DNA from: Planctomycetota bacterium
Lineage (GTDB): Bacteria > Planctomycetota > Planctomycetia > Gemmatales > Gemmataceae
Direction of reading: 5' to 3'
Assembly: GCA_021324515.1 (NCBI GenBank)
Contig: JAJPIY010000027.1
Location: 1-41,949 of the forward strand
Length of the DNA stretch: 41,949 nucleotides
Part shown: positions 26,086 through 34,827 of the stretch, piece by piece
How the letters are laid out: every line of letters starts with the position of its first letter
How positions within the stretch are numbered: position 1 is the stretch's first letter
Notes under the pieces: generated by a model
The model's database searches: none
Told to the model about the DNA's origin: nothing
Seen by the model: only the letters and a program-made list of their open reading frames with translations
Made by a program: the position numbers and the translations under genes

Positions 26086-27537
26086 TCACCCCACGCTGCC
26101 TTCCAGACTCACGCCCAGTAGCTTTTGCGCCTCAACGGCGAACTCCATGGGCAGGTTCAAAAACACCTGTTTGCAGAAACCGTTGACGATCATGTTGACG
26201 GCGTCTTCCGCCGACAGGCCGCGCTGCTTGCAGTAGAAAATCTGGTCCTCGCCAATTTTCGATGTAGACGCCTCATGTTCCACCTTGGCCGTGCTGTTGC
26301 GCACTTCGATATACGGAAAGGTATGTGCGCCGCAGCGATTGCCCAGGAGTAACGAATCGCACTGGCTATAATTGCGTGCTCCCGTTGCGTTCTTGAGTAT
26401 CTTGACCAAGCCGCGGTAGGTGTTTTGACCGTTGCCGGCGGAGATGCCCTTGGACACGATAGTGCTGCGCGTATTTTTGCCGATGTGGATCATCTTCGTG
26501 CCGGTGTCGGCCTGCTGCTTGTGGTTGGTCAAGGCCACGGAATAGAACTCGCCGATCGAGTTGTCGCCCTGGAGGATGACGCTGGGATACTTCCAGGTGA
26601 TGGCCGAGCCGGTTTCTACCTGGGTCCAAGAAATCTTGGAGCCAGCGCCGCGACAGGCGCCGCGCTTGGTCACGAAATTGTAAATACCGCCGCGCCCTTC
26701 CTTGTCGCCGGGATACCAGTTCTGCACGGTCGAATACTTAATCTCCGCGCGTTCGCCGACGGCGATCAATTCAACGACGGCGGCATGCAACTGGTTCTCA
26801 TCGCGCATCGGGGCCGTACACCCCTCCAGGTACGATACATACGCCCCTTCCTCAGCGATGATGAGGGTGCGCTCGAACTGGCCGGTGCCAGCCGAGTTGA
26901 TGCGGAAATAGGTGGACAGCTCCATCGGGCAGCGCACGCCCTTGGGGACGTAGCAGAATGAGCCGTCGCTGAAGACCGCCGAGTTGAGGGCGGCGAAGAA
27001 GTTGTCGTTGTACGGCACCACCGAGCCGAGGTACTTACGCACCAGCACCGGATGTTCGCGCACGGCCTCGGAGAACGAACAGAAGATGATGCCCTGTTCG
27101 GCCAGGGTTTTCTTGAAGGTCGTAGCGACGGATACGCTGTCGAAGACGGCATCGACGGCCACGCCGGTCAGGCGTTTCTGCTCGTCCAGCGAAATGCCGA
27201 GCTTCTCGAACGTACGGCGCAACTCCGGATCAACTTCGTCGAGACTGTTGAGCTTCTTCTTCGGTTTAGGGGCCGAGTAATAAATGATGTCCTGGTAATC
27301 GATGGGACCGATTTGCAGTTTCGGCCACCAGCGCGGTTCCTCCATCGTTTGCCAATGACGAAACGCCTTCAACCGCCACTCGAGCAACCAATCCGGCTCG
27401 CGCTTCTTGGCGGAGATAAGGCGGATGATCTCCTCGTTGAGGCCCCGCGGCACAGATTCCGTCTCGATGTCGGTCACAAAGCCGTGCTGATATTCGCGGT
27501 TGGCAAGTTCCTCAATGGTACGGGTCGCGGTCGTCAT
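26086..27537 (-). CDS. sufB: Iron-sulfur cluster scaffold subunit SufB
   Basis: The 483-residue protein is a typical Suf[61 protein letters not shown] and the core [20 protein letters not shown]. Conserved Cys occur in [28 protein letters not shown] and FYCKQRG. It is the main cluster-building subunit with SufC and SufD. Start chosen at 27537 ([11 protein letters not shown]), with AGGGAA four bases upstream; the frame is open nine codons further. It begins 39 bases after rrf2. Its final 94 bases are duplicated at 25041-25133, and sufC lies 1.6 kb away because of the inserted genes. Confidence 0.94.
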   Translation of the reverse strand: MTTATRTIEELANREYQHGFVTDIETESVPRGLNEEIIRLISAKKREPDWLLEWRLKAFRHWQTMEEPRWWPKLQIGPIDYQDIIYYSAPKPKKKLNSLDEVDPELRRTFEKLGISLDEQKRLTGVAVDAVFDSVSVATTFKKTLAEQGIIFCSFSEAVREHPVLVRKYLGSVVPYNDNFFAALNSAVFSDGSFCYVPKGVRCPMELSTYFRINSAGTGQFERTLIIAEEGAYVSYLEGCTAPMRDENQLHAAVVELIAVGERAEIKYSTVQNWYPGDKEGRGGIYNFVTKRGACRGAGSKISWTQVETGSAITWKYPSVILQGDNSIGEFYSVALTNHKQQADTGTKMIHIGKNTRSTIVSKGISAGNGQNTYRGLVKILKNATGARNYSQCDSLLLGNRCGAHTFPYIEVRNSTAKVEHEASTSKIGEDQIFYCKQRGLSAEDAVNMIVNGFCKQVFLNLPMEFAVEAQKLLGVSLEGSVG

Positions 27538-27576
27538 CGGATTCCCTATGCTTGCAGTTTCCAAACTCGAAAGATC

Positions 27577-28104
27577 CTATCCATCACGGGTGGCCAATCC
27601 CAGCGTGAGCAGATCGCCGGGCGGTGCGACCGAGTCGGCGGCGGGAGTGGTCCGCAGACGCTCGGCCAGGTGTTCGGGGCCTTGCAGCAGATCGGCGAGC
27701 GTGACTCGGTCGAGGAAGCGTCGTATCCCTTGTTCGAGGGTCTGCCAGATCAGCCGCAGCGTACAGCCGTCGCTGTGGACGCAGGCCCCCGTGGTATCGG
27801 GGCTGGCATGACGTTCGCAGTAACCCGGCTCCTCGAAGAGGGGCTCGCTCAGCGCGCGCATCACTTCGCCCAGCCGTATCTCGGTAGCCGGCCGAGATAA
27901 GACATAACCACCGCCCAAAAAGGGATTGCGCGAGCTGTTAATCAATCCCGCTTGACGAAGCAAGCGCAAGAGCTTGGCGGCGTAAGCAAACGAAAGGTTC
28001 TCGGCGTCTGCTATCTGCTGAATAGTCAGGCCGTAAGGTTCCTCTATTCGAGCCAGTTGCAGCAGACATCGCAAGCCATACTCTTCAGGGGCCGTGATCT
28101 TCAT
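27577..28104 (-). CDS. Rrf2-family regulator of the suf operon
   Basis: The 175-residue protein has a winged-helix domain (MKITAPEEYGLRCLLQLA, LTIQQIADAENLSFAYAAKL, LRQAGLINSSRNPFLGGGYV) and a cysteine cluster GYCERHASPDTTGAC then VHSDGC (spacing C-x11-C-x5-C), close to the region where SufR and IscR bind an iron-sulfur cluster. It is likely the iron-sulfur-responsive repressor of the operon, as in SufR (inference by homology and position). Start chosen at 28104, with AAGGAAG upstream; the frame is open 13 codons further. It is the first gene of the operon and probably autoregulated. Confidence 0.88.
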   Translation of the reverse strand: MKITAPEEYGLRCLLQLARIEEPYGLTIQQIADAENLSFAYAAKLLRLLRQAGLINSSRNPFLGGGYVLSRPATEIRLGEVMRALSEPLFEEPGYCERHASPDTTGACVHSDGCTLRLIWQTLEQGIRRFLDRVTLADLLQGPEHLAERLRTTPAADSVAPPGDLLTLGLATRDG

Positions 28105-28141
28105 GGCTTCTTCCTTTGGGAACGAGAAAAGCCTAATGAGC

Positions 28142-28169
28142 ATCTTAGTCCGTTATACTTTTTTGTCAA
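28142..28169 (-). promoter_or_regulatory. Candidate promoter of the rrf2-suf operon
   Basis: On the minus strand a perfect TTGACA (28164-28169) is followed after 16 bases by TAAGAT (28142-28147), a sigma-70-type pair. The rrf2 ATG is 38 bases downstream of the -10 box. A regulator site would be expected to overlap it; I could not define one. Confidence 0.55.
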
Positions 28170-28318
28170 TCACGACTGCCAACGGAAGATATGCTTCGGG
28201 ATTTGCGCGAGCGGGGTCGCATTAGCGCCTCGAGAAGCGAAAAGCGAAGGAAAGACCGGCGTTTCATCGTTCTTTCTCTCGCTTATGCCTCCGGCTCATT
28301 TTCTTTGTTGGGGGGACG

Positions 28319-30241
28319 TTATTCCGGAAGGTGTCCCTGGACAATCGACGTAGGACGCCGGCGCAGCCGGGTCGGATGCATAGCTTCGCGGAAATCAATT
28401 TGTCGGCAAAGATTCCCTGATTCCAGATAACGGTGCATCAACTCCATCGTTTCATCGACCAGATCAACCTGGATTAGCAGCAGTTCGCCCGGCCGAGCCG
28501 TGGCCAAGGCGTGTTCCAGCGCCGGGATCGCGCCTTGCACTTCCTCGATATGTTTGACACGGCGTCGGCCTACCAGTCCTTTGCGGAAGATGGCACTGAT
28601 CTCGCCCCAGGCCCGCCCGCGGATGCAGTTGACTTCTTCATAGAGGATGACGCGATCAAAGGCATCGCCGAGCAATTCGCCTTGACGGATCATATCGCTG
28701 TCGCGGCGGTCACCTGCGGCAGAGTAGACGGCCGAGCGAAATTTGTGCGGCAGAGGCCCCAGCGTTTCCAGGAGCGAAGCAAGAGAGGAAGGGTTATGGC
28801 CATAATCCAGAATGACAGTAGCGCCGTTGAATTCAAAGAGATTGAAGCGCCCTGGCGTATGTTCGAAGTCGGCAACGAACGATTCCAGGCCGGCAAGGAT
28901 GACTTCGCACGGCACTCCCAGTACCCAAACAGCGGCGGCGGCGGCCAGGGCGTTTTCGACCTGGAAAGCAACGTAGCCGCCGTGCGTCAATGGCACTCTT
29001 TCCAGGCTGACCAAAGGGATCTCGTGTGGTCCCTCAGCGAGGATAATGCGGTGATCGCGGACAAAAGCGGCGCGGCCTCCCCGGCGGCGTTGCTCGACAA
29101 TGACCGGATGCTGACCGTCACGTGCGAAGAAAACAACCGCGCCGGGACAAAAAGGAGCCATGTCGGCCACTAAGGGATCATCGGCCTTGAGAATGGCGTA
29201 GCCATCGGGCGCAACGACTTCGACGATGGTGCGCTTGACCCGCGCCAGTTGCTCGACGGTTTCGATGTCACCGATGCCCAGGTGATCGCCTTCCGCGATG
29301 TTGGTAACGACGGCGACATCACAGCGGTCGAAGCCGAGGCCAGCACGGAGAATACCGCCGCGTGCGGTCTCCAATACAGCTGCTTCGACGCGCGGATCAC
29401 TCAGGACGGCACGAGCGCTAAGCGGTCCGCTGCAATCGCCGGCTTCCACGCGCTGGCCGTCGATGTAAATACCCTCTGTGCAGGTCATGCCCACACAGCG
29501 CCCGGCGGTGGCCAAAATGTGGGCGAGGAGACGCGTGGTCGTCGTCTTGCCGTTGACTCCGGTGACCGCCGCAAGGGGAATGCGGCCTGTTTGACCGTCG
29601 GGAAAGAGGCGCTCAAGAAGTCCGTCCAAAGGAAGCGTGAGGTCGGCGAGAGAAAGACGTTGTTGGCGGACGCCGTGTCCCAGAAGAAAAGTGTCCGTGC
29701 CTTCCAGCCGGCGGATGGGGATACGGCGTTGGCGGGCGGCCTGCACCAGCGCGATTTCGGCCGGCTGCGGACGGAGCCTTTGGGCCAACTCCCGTAAGCG
29801 GGCGATAGCGCCCTCGACATCGAAGGGCCGATCGTAAACGGCGGCCAGGCACAGATCGCGTCCGACTTCTAAAGCGGCACGGCCGAGACCCTCGTACTCG
29901 AATTCGAGGGCGATTTTATAAACGCCGTCCTCATGGGTTTCGCGGGTGCGGCCAAAACCGACCGGGGTGCCGGCCAGCGATTGCAACTCCAAAGCGACGT
30001 GTTCCAGGATATGGGCTTGCCAAGTACCCCGGCGGAGCCGCTCGAAAAAACCGCCACGCCGGCCGACACTACAGCGATGTTCGATCAGCGAAGGGAGCCA
30101 AGCCATCAAACGTTCGTTGAAGCCGGGCAACTCGTCCGATGGAGAATCCTTCAAGGGGCCAAGATCAACCCAAGCTTCCAGGACAGGAAAATTCGCCCAG
30201 ATGTTCGGGCCGTCAAGAAGCCGGACTCGCCTGAATTCCAT
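28319..30241 (-). CDS. CphA-like Mur ligase lacking the ATP-grasp domain
   Basis: The 640-residue protein combines the N-terminal domain of cyanophycin synthetase (residues 1-180: LDGPNIWANFPVLEAWVDLG, QAHILEHVALELQSLAGTPV, DGVYKIALEFEYEG) with its Mur-ligase domain (from about residue 222: P-loop VTGVNGKTTTTR, VLETARGGILRAGLGFDRCD, VVTNIAEGDHLG, DYGHNPSSL). In CphA an ATP-grasp domain of over 200 residues lies between LGYGVRQRRI-type and TGTNGKTTT-type motifs; here only about 30 residues separate LGHGVRQQRL from the P-loop. So the Asp-adding domain is missing while the Arg/Lys-adding Mur ligase looks intact. GGAGGAG precedes the ATG at 30241. It is divergent from an ABC exporter and DUF1854 gene. 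Substrate unknown. Confidence 0.85.
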   Translation of the reverse strand: MEFRRVRLLDGPNIWANFPVLEAWVDLGPLKDSPSDELPGFNERLMAWLPSLIEHRCSVGRRGGFFERLRRGTWQAHILEHVALELQSLAGTPVGFGRTRETHEDGVYKIALEFEYEGLGRAALEVGRDLCLAAVYDRPFDVEGAIARLRELAQRLRPQPAEIALVQAARQRRIPIRRLEGTDTFLLGHGVRQQRLSLADLTLPLDGLLERLFPDGQTGRIPLAAVTGVNGKTTTTRLLAHILATAGRCVGMTCTEGIYIDGQRVEAGDCSGPLSARAVLSDPRVEAAVLETARGGILRAGLGFDRCDVAVVTNIAEGDHLGIGDIETVEQLARVKRTIVEVVAPDGYAILKADDPLVADMAPFCPGAVVFFARDGQHPVIVEQRRRGGRAAFVRDHRIILAEGPHEIPLVSLERVPLTHGGYVAFQVENALAAAAAVWVLGVPCEVILAGLESFVADFEHTPGRFNLFEFNGATVILDYGHNPSSLASLLETLGPLPHKFRSAVYSAAGDRRDSDMIRQGELLGDAFDRVILYEEVNCIRGRAWGEISAIFRKGLVGRRRVKHIEEVQGAIPALEHALATARPGELLLIQVDLVDETMELMHRYLESGNLCRQIDFREAMHPTRLRRRPTSIVQGHLPE

Positions 30242-30674
30242 GTGTATGTTCTCCTCCCACCCGGGTCAGGGGTGTGGCCCATCTGCTTAACGACGTCTCG
30301 GCGAAGTGTCGTTAAACATAAACCGGCGTTTTTCCTGAAATCCGTTTCTCGCTCGAAGCGGATGTTAGCAAATGGCGTGCCTCTGGAGAGGAGGGCCTCG
30401 ATGGGATGCACGGCCATACTTAACCTGGACGAACCAGATGTTCCCCGCTAACAGCGTCCTATGAGGAGACAGCCCGAAAGAACGGCCACGCTGCCGCTCA
30501 GGCTGACGTTGCTCTGGCGAAACCTAGTATAGAAGATGGAAGTGTCCGCGGTCAGGTGTACCCCCCGGATTCTTGCCGACGAAGAGGATCTCTGGGCACG
30601 CTATAACCCGAAAAGTCGGTCAAAATGTTAGCAAATCGCCCTACTCCTCAACAAGCTGGGAGAAGCAAGAAAAC
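30242..30674. other. Divergent intergenic region
   Basis: About 430 bases between the CphA-like ligase and the ABC exporter must hold both promoters, but I could not pick a convincing -35/-10 pair on either strand. The exporter frame is open from 30573 without ATG. No repeat element or RNA gene is visible. Confidence 0.4.
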
Positions 30675-32945
30675 TTGAACAGAACAGACGAGAAGTGGGA
30701 CGCGCTGCCCGGCCCATGGCGCAAGGCGACGGCCAGTCCGCTTGAAGCCGGGGAGGTGTTGTTGGCCTGGTTTGAACCGGACCTGGACGATCACCTTCAC
30801 TATGCGCGGGGATTGGTGGTGCTGACCGACCGTCGCCTGTTGTCGTGCAGCGAACCGGCAGCTAGCCCTGTCGGGTGCGGAGCAGTCCGTTGGCAAAGCT
30901 GGCCGTTGAACGAAGGCAGCCGTTTGCGCACGGATGAGCATGGCAGTGCCGCCGTGCTCGAGTTAGTGGATGGGTCCGGCCGGCTGGCGTGCTGGCACTA
31001 TACGGCGGCCCAGACGACGGCAGCCCAGCAGTTGGTGCAAAAATGGGCCAGCTGGCAACAAAGTCAACAGACTGGAAGCCGCAGCGACGGAACGCTGGCT
31101 ATCTGTCCCAGCTGCGGAGCAGCGATCCCTGCGGACGCGGGGCGCTGTCAGAGCTGTGCGGCTGGTCCGGCCAAACCGTCGCTGTCGGCGCTCTTTCGCT
31201 TGGCCTCCTTCTCGCGCTCGCGTGCTGGGCTGATTGTCCTGGGCTTCCTGCTCACCTTGGCCGCCACCGCTGCCAGCCTGGTGCCGCCTTATCTGACCAG
31301 GCCGATCATCGACGATGTAATAAGGCCGTGGGAAACTCAGCACATCGATAATTCCGCTCTGGCACTCTGGTATCTCGGCGGTCTGGCCGTGGCGGCGATA
31401 GTGGCCTGGGCGCTCGATTGGGCCAAGCTGTACGTGTTGGCTTGGGTTAGCGAACGCATCAGCGCCGATTTACGGGCCAAGACCTACGCACACTTACAGC
31501 GGCTGTCCCTGGAATTTTTCGGCGGCAAACGCACCGGCGACCTGATTTCGCGCATCAGCAACGATACCGAACGCCTGTGCAATTTTCTCTCAATCAACCT
31601 GATTGATTTCGCCTCCGACATCCTCATGATCGTCATGACCGCTGCGATGTTGTTGTGGATCAATCCGTTGTTGGCTTTGGCGGCGCTATGCCCGTTTCCG
31701 CTGATTGTGTGGATGGTGGCGCGTGTGCGAGGTCGGTTGTTGCGCGGCTACCGCCAAGCGGGGGCGGCCTGGGGAGCAATGACCAGTGTGGTCGCCGACG
31801 CTATCCCCGGCATCCGCGTCGTCAAAGCCTTCGCCCAGGAAAGCCGCGAGATCGAGCGCTTCAACGCCAGCAATGAGCGCGTCTTCCACGCCGCTAATCG
31901 CTTGAACAAGGTCTGGTCGCTGTTTGGGCCGACCGTGACGCTGTTGACGACGTGCGGCTTGCTGATCGTGTGGGCATCCGGCGTTTGGCAGATCTACCTG
32001 GGACGCATCACCTTGGGCGTGCTGACGGCATTTTTGGCCTTAATCAGCAAATTCTATACGCGCATGGAATCGATGATCCGCATGGGGTCCGCCGTGCAGC
32101 GCGCCTCGGCCAGCGCCCAACGGATTTTTGAGATCCTCGATAAGCAATCTAACGTACCGGAACCGGTGCGGCCCATCCACCCCGGACGGCTGCAAGGCCG
32201 CATCGAGCTGCGCGGCGTGCGCTTCAAATACGGAACGCGCGAAGTGTTGCACGGCCTGGATCTGACGGTCGAGCCGGGCGAGATGATCGGCCTTGTCGGG
32301 CCAACCGGGGCCGGCAAGACCACGCTTATCAACCTCATCTGCCGCTTTTATGATGTCAGCGCCGGCGCCATTCTTGTCGATGGCATCGACGTGCGTTCTT
32401 TCCCGGTCGAAGAGTATCGCCGCAATATCGGCATTGTCTTGCAGGAGCCGTTTTTGTTCTACGGCACCATCGCCGAAAACATCGCCTATGGCCGGCCCAA
32501 TGCCAGCCGCGAAGAAATTGTCGCCGCAGCACGAGCAGCTCGCGCTCATGAGTTCATCTTGCGCCTGCCGTGCGGTTATGATTCGTTGGTCGGCGAGCGC
32601 GGCCAAAACTTGTCCGGCGGCGAACGTCAACGCATCTCGATCGCCCGAGCCCTCTTGATCGATCCGCGCATCCTCATTCTCGATGAAGCCACCTCATCGG
32701 TGGACACCGAGACCGAGCGCGAAATTCAGGCGGCGCTGGAAAACCTGGTCCGCGGCCGCACGACCATCGCTATCGCTCATCGGCTTAGCACGCTGCGGCG
32801 CGCCGATCGCCTAGTGGTGGTGGAGAATGGCCACATTACCGAGATTGGCCGGCATGACGAACTGCTGGGTGCGCGGGGCAGTTATGCTCGCCTGTACCAA
32901 GCGCAGATGGAATTGGTTTACGGGAGGGACGGCAATGGAAAATAA
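30675..32945 (+). CDS. ABC exporter with N-terminal domain and zinc ribbon
   Basis: The 756-residue protein is a fused ABC exporter. An N-terminal domain of about 140 residues (LDDHLHYARGLVVLTDRRLL, resembling a PH-like fold) is followed by a zinc ribbon (CPSC and CQSC, Cys144/147/158/161), then six membrane segments (about 180-450), and the ATPase: Walker A GPTGAGKTTL, Q-loop IVLQEPFLFYGTIAENIAYG, signature NLSGGERQRIS, Walker B ILILDEATSSVD, H-loop IAHRLSTLRR. The start is uncertain: TTG 30675 has GGGAGAAG nine bases upstream; the frame runs back to TTG 30573 with no ATG. It overlaps the DUF1854 gene by 11 bases. I recall related exporter/DUF1854 pairs beside cphA genes in some proteobacteria. 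Confidence 0.85.
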   Translation: MNRTDEKWDALPGPWRKATASPLEAGEVLLAWFEPDLDDHLHYARGLVVLTDRRLLSCSEPAASPVGCGAVRWQSWPLNEGSRLRTDEHGSAAVLELVDGSGRLACWHYTAAQTTAAQQLVQKWASWQQSQQTGSRSDGTLAICPSCGAAIPADAGRCQSCAAGPAKPSLSALFRLASFSRSRAGLIVLGFLLTLAATAASLVPPYLTRPIIDDVIRPWETQHIDNSALALWYLGGLAVAAIVAWALDWAKLYVLAWVSERISADLRAKTYAHLQRLSLEFFGGKRTGDLISRISNDTERLCNFLSINLIDFASDILMIVMTAAMLLWINPLLALAALCPFPLIVWMVARVRGRLLRGYRQAGAAWGAMTSVVADAIPGIRVVKAFAQESREIERFNASNERVFHAANRLNKVWSLFGPTVTLLTTCGLLIVWASGVWQIYLGRITLGVLTAFLALISKFYTRMESMIRMGSAVQRASASAQRIFEILDKQSNVPEPVRPIHPGRLQGRIELRGVRFKYGTREVLHGLDLTVEPGEMIGLVGPTGAGKTTLINLICRFYDVSAGAILVDGIDVRSFPVEEYRRNIGIVLQEPFLFYGTIAENIAYGRPNASREEIVAAARAARAHEFILRLPCGYDSLVGERGQNLSGGERQRISIARALLIDPRILILDEATSSVDTETEREIQAALENLVRGRTTIAIAHRLSTLRRADRLVVVENGHITEIGRHDELLGARGSYARLYQAQMELVYGRDGNGK

Positions 32946-33468
32946 CGGTCGTTCTCAAGCAGAGCTTGGGAACAAGGACTCGGCGGCCAACGGCTCAACG
33001 GGGCCACGCCCCTTTGGCCTCCATCGCGATGCCTGGGGCCGGCTCGTCCTGATCGACGCCTATGGCCGGCAACACACTGGCGTCGACGTGGTCCGCGCTT
33101 TTCCGCTGTCCGATCCGCGCCGCGGCATTGCTATTTGCGATGCTGAAGGGAGAGAATTGGTATGGCTCGCCGACCTGGACGCACTGCCGCCGCCTTTGGC
33201 CCAACAAATCGAGGAAGAATTGGCCAAGCGGGAATTTGTGCCGATTATCCGCCGTATTCTGAAGGTGTCGGCCCCCGTGGAACCGTCCGAATGGGAGGTC
33301 GAAACCGACCGTGGCCGCACTTCCTTCGTCCTCAACAGCGAGGACGACGTTCATGAACTCGATGCACACCGAGCCCTCATCACCGATGCGCACGGGATCC
33401 GCTATCTGATCGCCGACATCGAGCAACTGGATGCAACCAGCCGGCGACTATTGGAGCGCTATTTGTGA
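32935..33468 (+). CDS. DUF1854 protein, exporter partner
   Basis: The 177-residue protein starts with a disordered stretch, then FGLHRDAWGRLVLIDAYGRQ, VVRAFPLSDPRRGIAICDAE, GRELVWLADLDALPPPLAQQ and EFVPIIRRILKVSAPVEPSE, ending in a beta-rich segment (RTSFVLNSEDDVHELDAHRA, LITDAHGIRYLIADIEQLD). This is the DUF1854 pattern; its function is unknown. The ATG at 32935 has GGGAGGGAC upstream and lies inside the end of the exporter gene, so translation is coupled. It probably works with the exporter and CphA-like ligase. Confidence 0.85.
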   Translation: MENNGRSQAELGNKDSAANGSTGPRPFGLHRDAWGRLVLIDAYGRQHTGVDVVRAFPLSDPRRGIAICDAEGRELVWLADLDALPPPLAQQIEEELAKREFVPIIRRILKVSAPVEPSEWEVETDRGRTSFVLNSEDDVHELDAHRALITDAHGIRYLIADIEQLDATSRRLLERYL

Positions 33469-33602
33469 CCCGTCTTCGTCAGGAAAAGAGAACACTCATG
33501 GAATGGGGTTGTTAGCTTCGCGCTTCGGATTCGTCTTTTTTCTGGACGCCGAGCAGGGGATTCCTCTGGCCCACGGACGGGGGCGGATGAAATAATGCAA
33601 CT

Positions 33603-34148
33603 ATGAGCGCGAAACCGCCACCGGCCGATGCCAAGCGGGCGGACTTCGAGGTGCTGTACGAACGTCACAGCCGCGAAGTCTGGGCGATGGCCTATGCGCG
33701 GTGGATGAATGCCGACACGGCCCTGGACATCATGCAGGAGACATTCCTGCGCCTGTGGAAACAACTGGAGGACGGCGAGAGCATTCGCAATCCGCGCGCC
33801 TGGCTGTTGCGAGTGGCGCGCAATTTGGCGGAAGATCATGCCAAGAGCGCCTTTCGCCGGAACGGCACCCATCCACCGCAGACGATGAACGGCGTGCCGG
33901 CCCACCAGCCACTGCCTCTGGAGAGTTTGGAACGAGAAGAAACCTTTGCGCGGCTGCGTGAAGCGATGGAACAGATGCCTAAAGCGGATCGTGAGATCCT
34001 GACTCTGCGATACGCTCTGGATTACGACACAGGAGAGATCGCGGAAATCCTGTCGATCAACGCCGCGGCCGTACATATGCGCTTGAGCCGTGCCCGGCAG
34101 CGCTTGGCCGAACGCCTCAAGGCCCAGGGCGTGGGACAGTTGCCGTGA
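33603..34148 (+). CDS. ECF-type RNA polymerase sigma factor
   Basis: The 181-residue protein has sigma region 2 (FEVLYERHSREVWAMAYARW, ALDIMQETFLRLWKQL, NPRAWLLRVARNLAEDH) and region 4 (MEQMPKADREILTLRYALDY, DTGEIAEILSINAAAVHMRL, SRARQRLAERLKAQ). No region 3 is present, as in ECF sigma factors. A weak ribosome site precedes the ATG. The next gene encodes a small membrane protein that is probably its anti-sigma factor. The target promoters are unknown. Confidence 0.9.
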   Translation: MSAKPPPADAKRADFEVLYERHSREVWAMAYARWMNADTALDIMQETFLRLWKQLEDGESIRNPRAWLLRVARNLAEDHAKSAFRRNGTHPPQTMNGVPAHQPLPLESLEREETFARLREAMEQMPKADREILTLRYALDYDTGEIAEILSINAAAVHMRLSRARQRLAERLKAQGVGQLP

Positions 34149-34204
34149 TTCCCCACAGATTCGGCTTCCGGTCAGGGGGAAGCTGCTCTCAGCGAGAAAT
34201 TGTT

Positions 34205-34621
34205 ATGAGTGTTGTGGAACCACCTCCCCCTCAACGCGGCGATGAGCTTGATGACCTGCTCCGCGCCTTCTTTCGCAGCCAGCTGCCGCAGCCGTGGCCG
34301 CGCTGGCAAGATCGGCGCGACGCCGGTCCCCTTGTTCATCGCATAGGGAAGGGGCGCGATCTGATGCGCAGCCGCTGGACGCTGGCCGCTTCCGTAGCGT
34401 TGCTTCTGTTCGGTTCCTGGCTTCTGCCCAGCCGGTTTACGCCAGATGCCAAACCGGAGCATGGACCCAACGGATTGATGATTACCGATAAACCGCGGGA
34501 CATGCTCAAGGGACACAAGAAACCGAAATTCGACGAGGACAAGAACAAGCCAGGATTGGCTGCCGAGGAGGATGAACAAGCCCCCGAATTGGAAGAATCG
34601 GACATGCCGATGCTTCGGTGA
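34205..34621 (+). CDS. Single-pass membrane protein, probable anti-sigma factor
   Basis: The 138-residue protein has a cytosolic N-terminal part (DELDDLLRAFFRSQLPQPWP), one membrane segment (about residues 60-76, LAASVALLLFGSWLLP) and a charged external tail with many Lys/Asp/Glu. The usual zinc-binding HXXXCXXC anti-sigma motif is absent. The frame is open back to GTG 34145, which overlaps the sigma-factor stop, but ATG 34205 gives a more sensible start. The anti-sigma role is inferred from position and topology. Confidence 0.6.
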   Translation: MSVVEPPPPQRGDELDDLLRAFFRSQLPQPWPRWQDRRDAGPLVHRIGKGRDLMRSRWTLAASVALLLFGSWLLPSRFTPDAKPEHGPNGLMITDKPRDMLKGHKKPKFDEDKNKPGLAAEEDEQAPELEESDMPMLR

Positions 34622-34636
34622 TTTCCTTCGCTAAAA

Positions 34637-34825
34637 TCTGACATCTCGGCGAGCGGGGGGTATGAACCGGGCGAGCGGGGGGTGTGAATCGGGCGAGCGG
34701 GGGGTGTCAACCCCCCGGTTGTGTTACCGGGGGGTTGACACCCCCCGCTCGCCTCGGTTGTGTTACCGGGGGGTTGACACCCCCCGCTCGCCTCGGTTGT
34801 GTCAATCTCTACTGCGTCCCGTATA
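34637..34825. repeat. Palindromic repeat element R2, left end truncated
   Basis: This copy shows a full right terminal sequence (34797-34825; in reverse complement TATACGGGACGC then GATTGACACAA) and only the inner part of the left one (TCTGACATCTCGGCGAGCG near 34637-34655). The interior has several GC-rich arms (GGCGAGCGGGGGGTGT and partners ACCGGGGGGTTGACACCCCC), with two copies of one arm at about 34728-34753 and 34766-34793. It lies between convergent genes, and its right end runs into the endonuclease IV gene. Confidence 0.75.
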
Positions 34826-34827
34826 AC
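34799..34827 (+). promoter_or_regulatory. Outward promoter-like motif at the right end of R2
   Basis: GTGTCA (34799-34804) and TATAAC (34822-34827) are 17 bases apart on the plus strand, pointing into the 3' end of the endonuclease IV gene, where it would make antisense RNA. Same arrangement as the other element ends. Confidence 0.35.

Noticed and set aside
33469-33602. T-rich stretch (CTTTTTTC) after the DUF1854 gene as a terminator
   Set aside because: No stable stem directly precedes the T-run.
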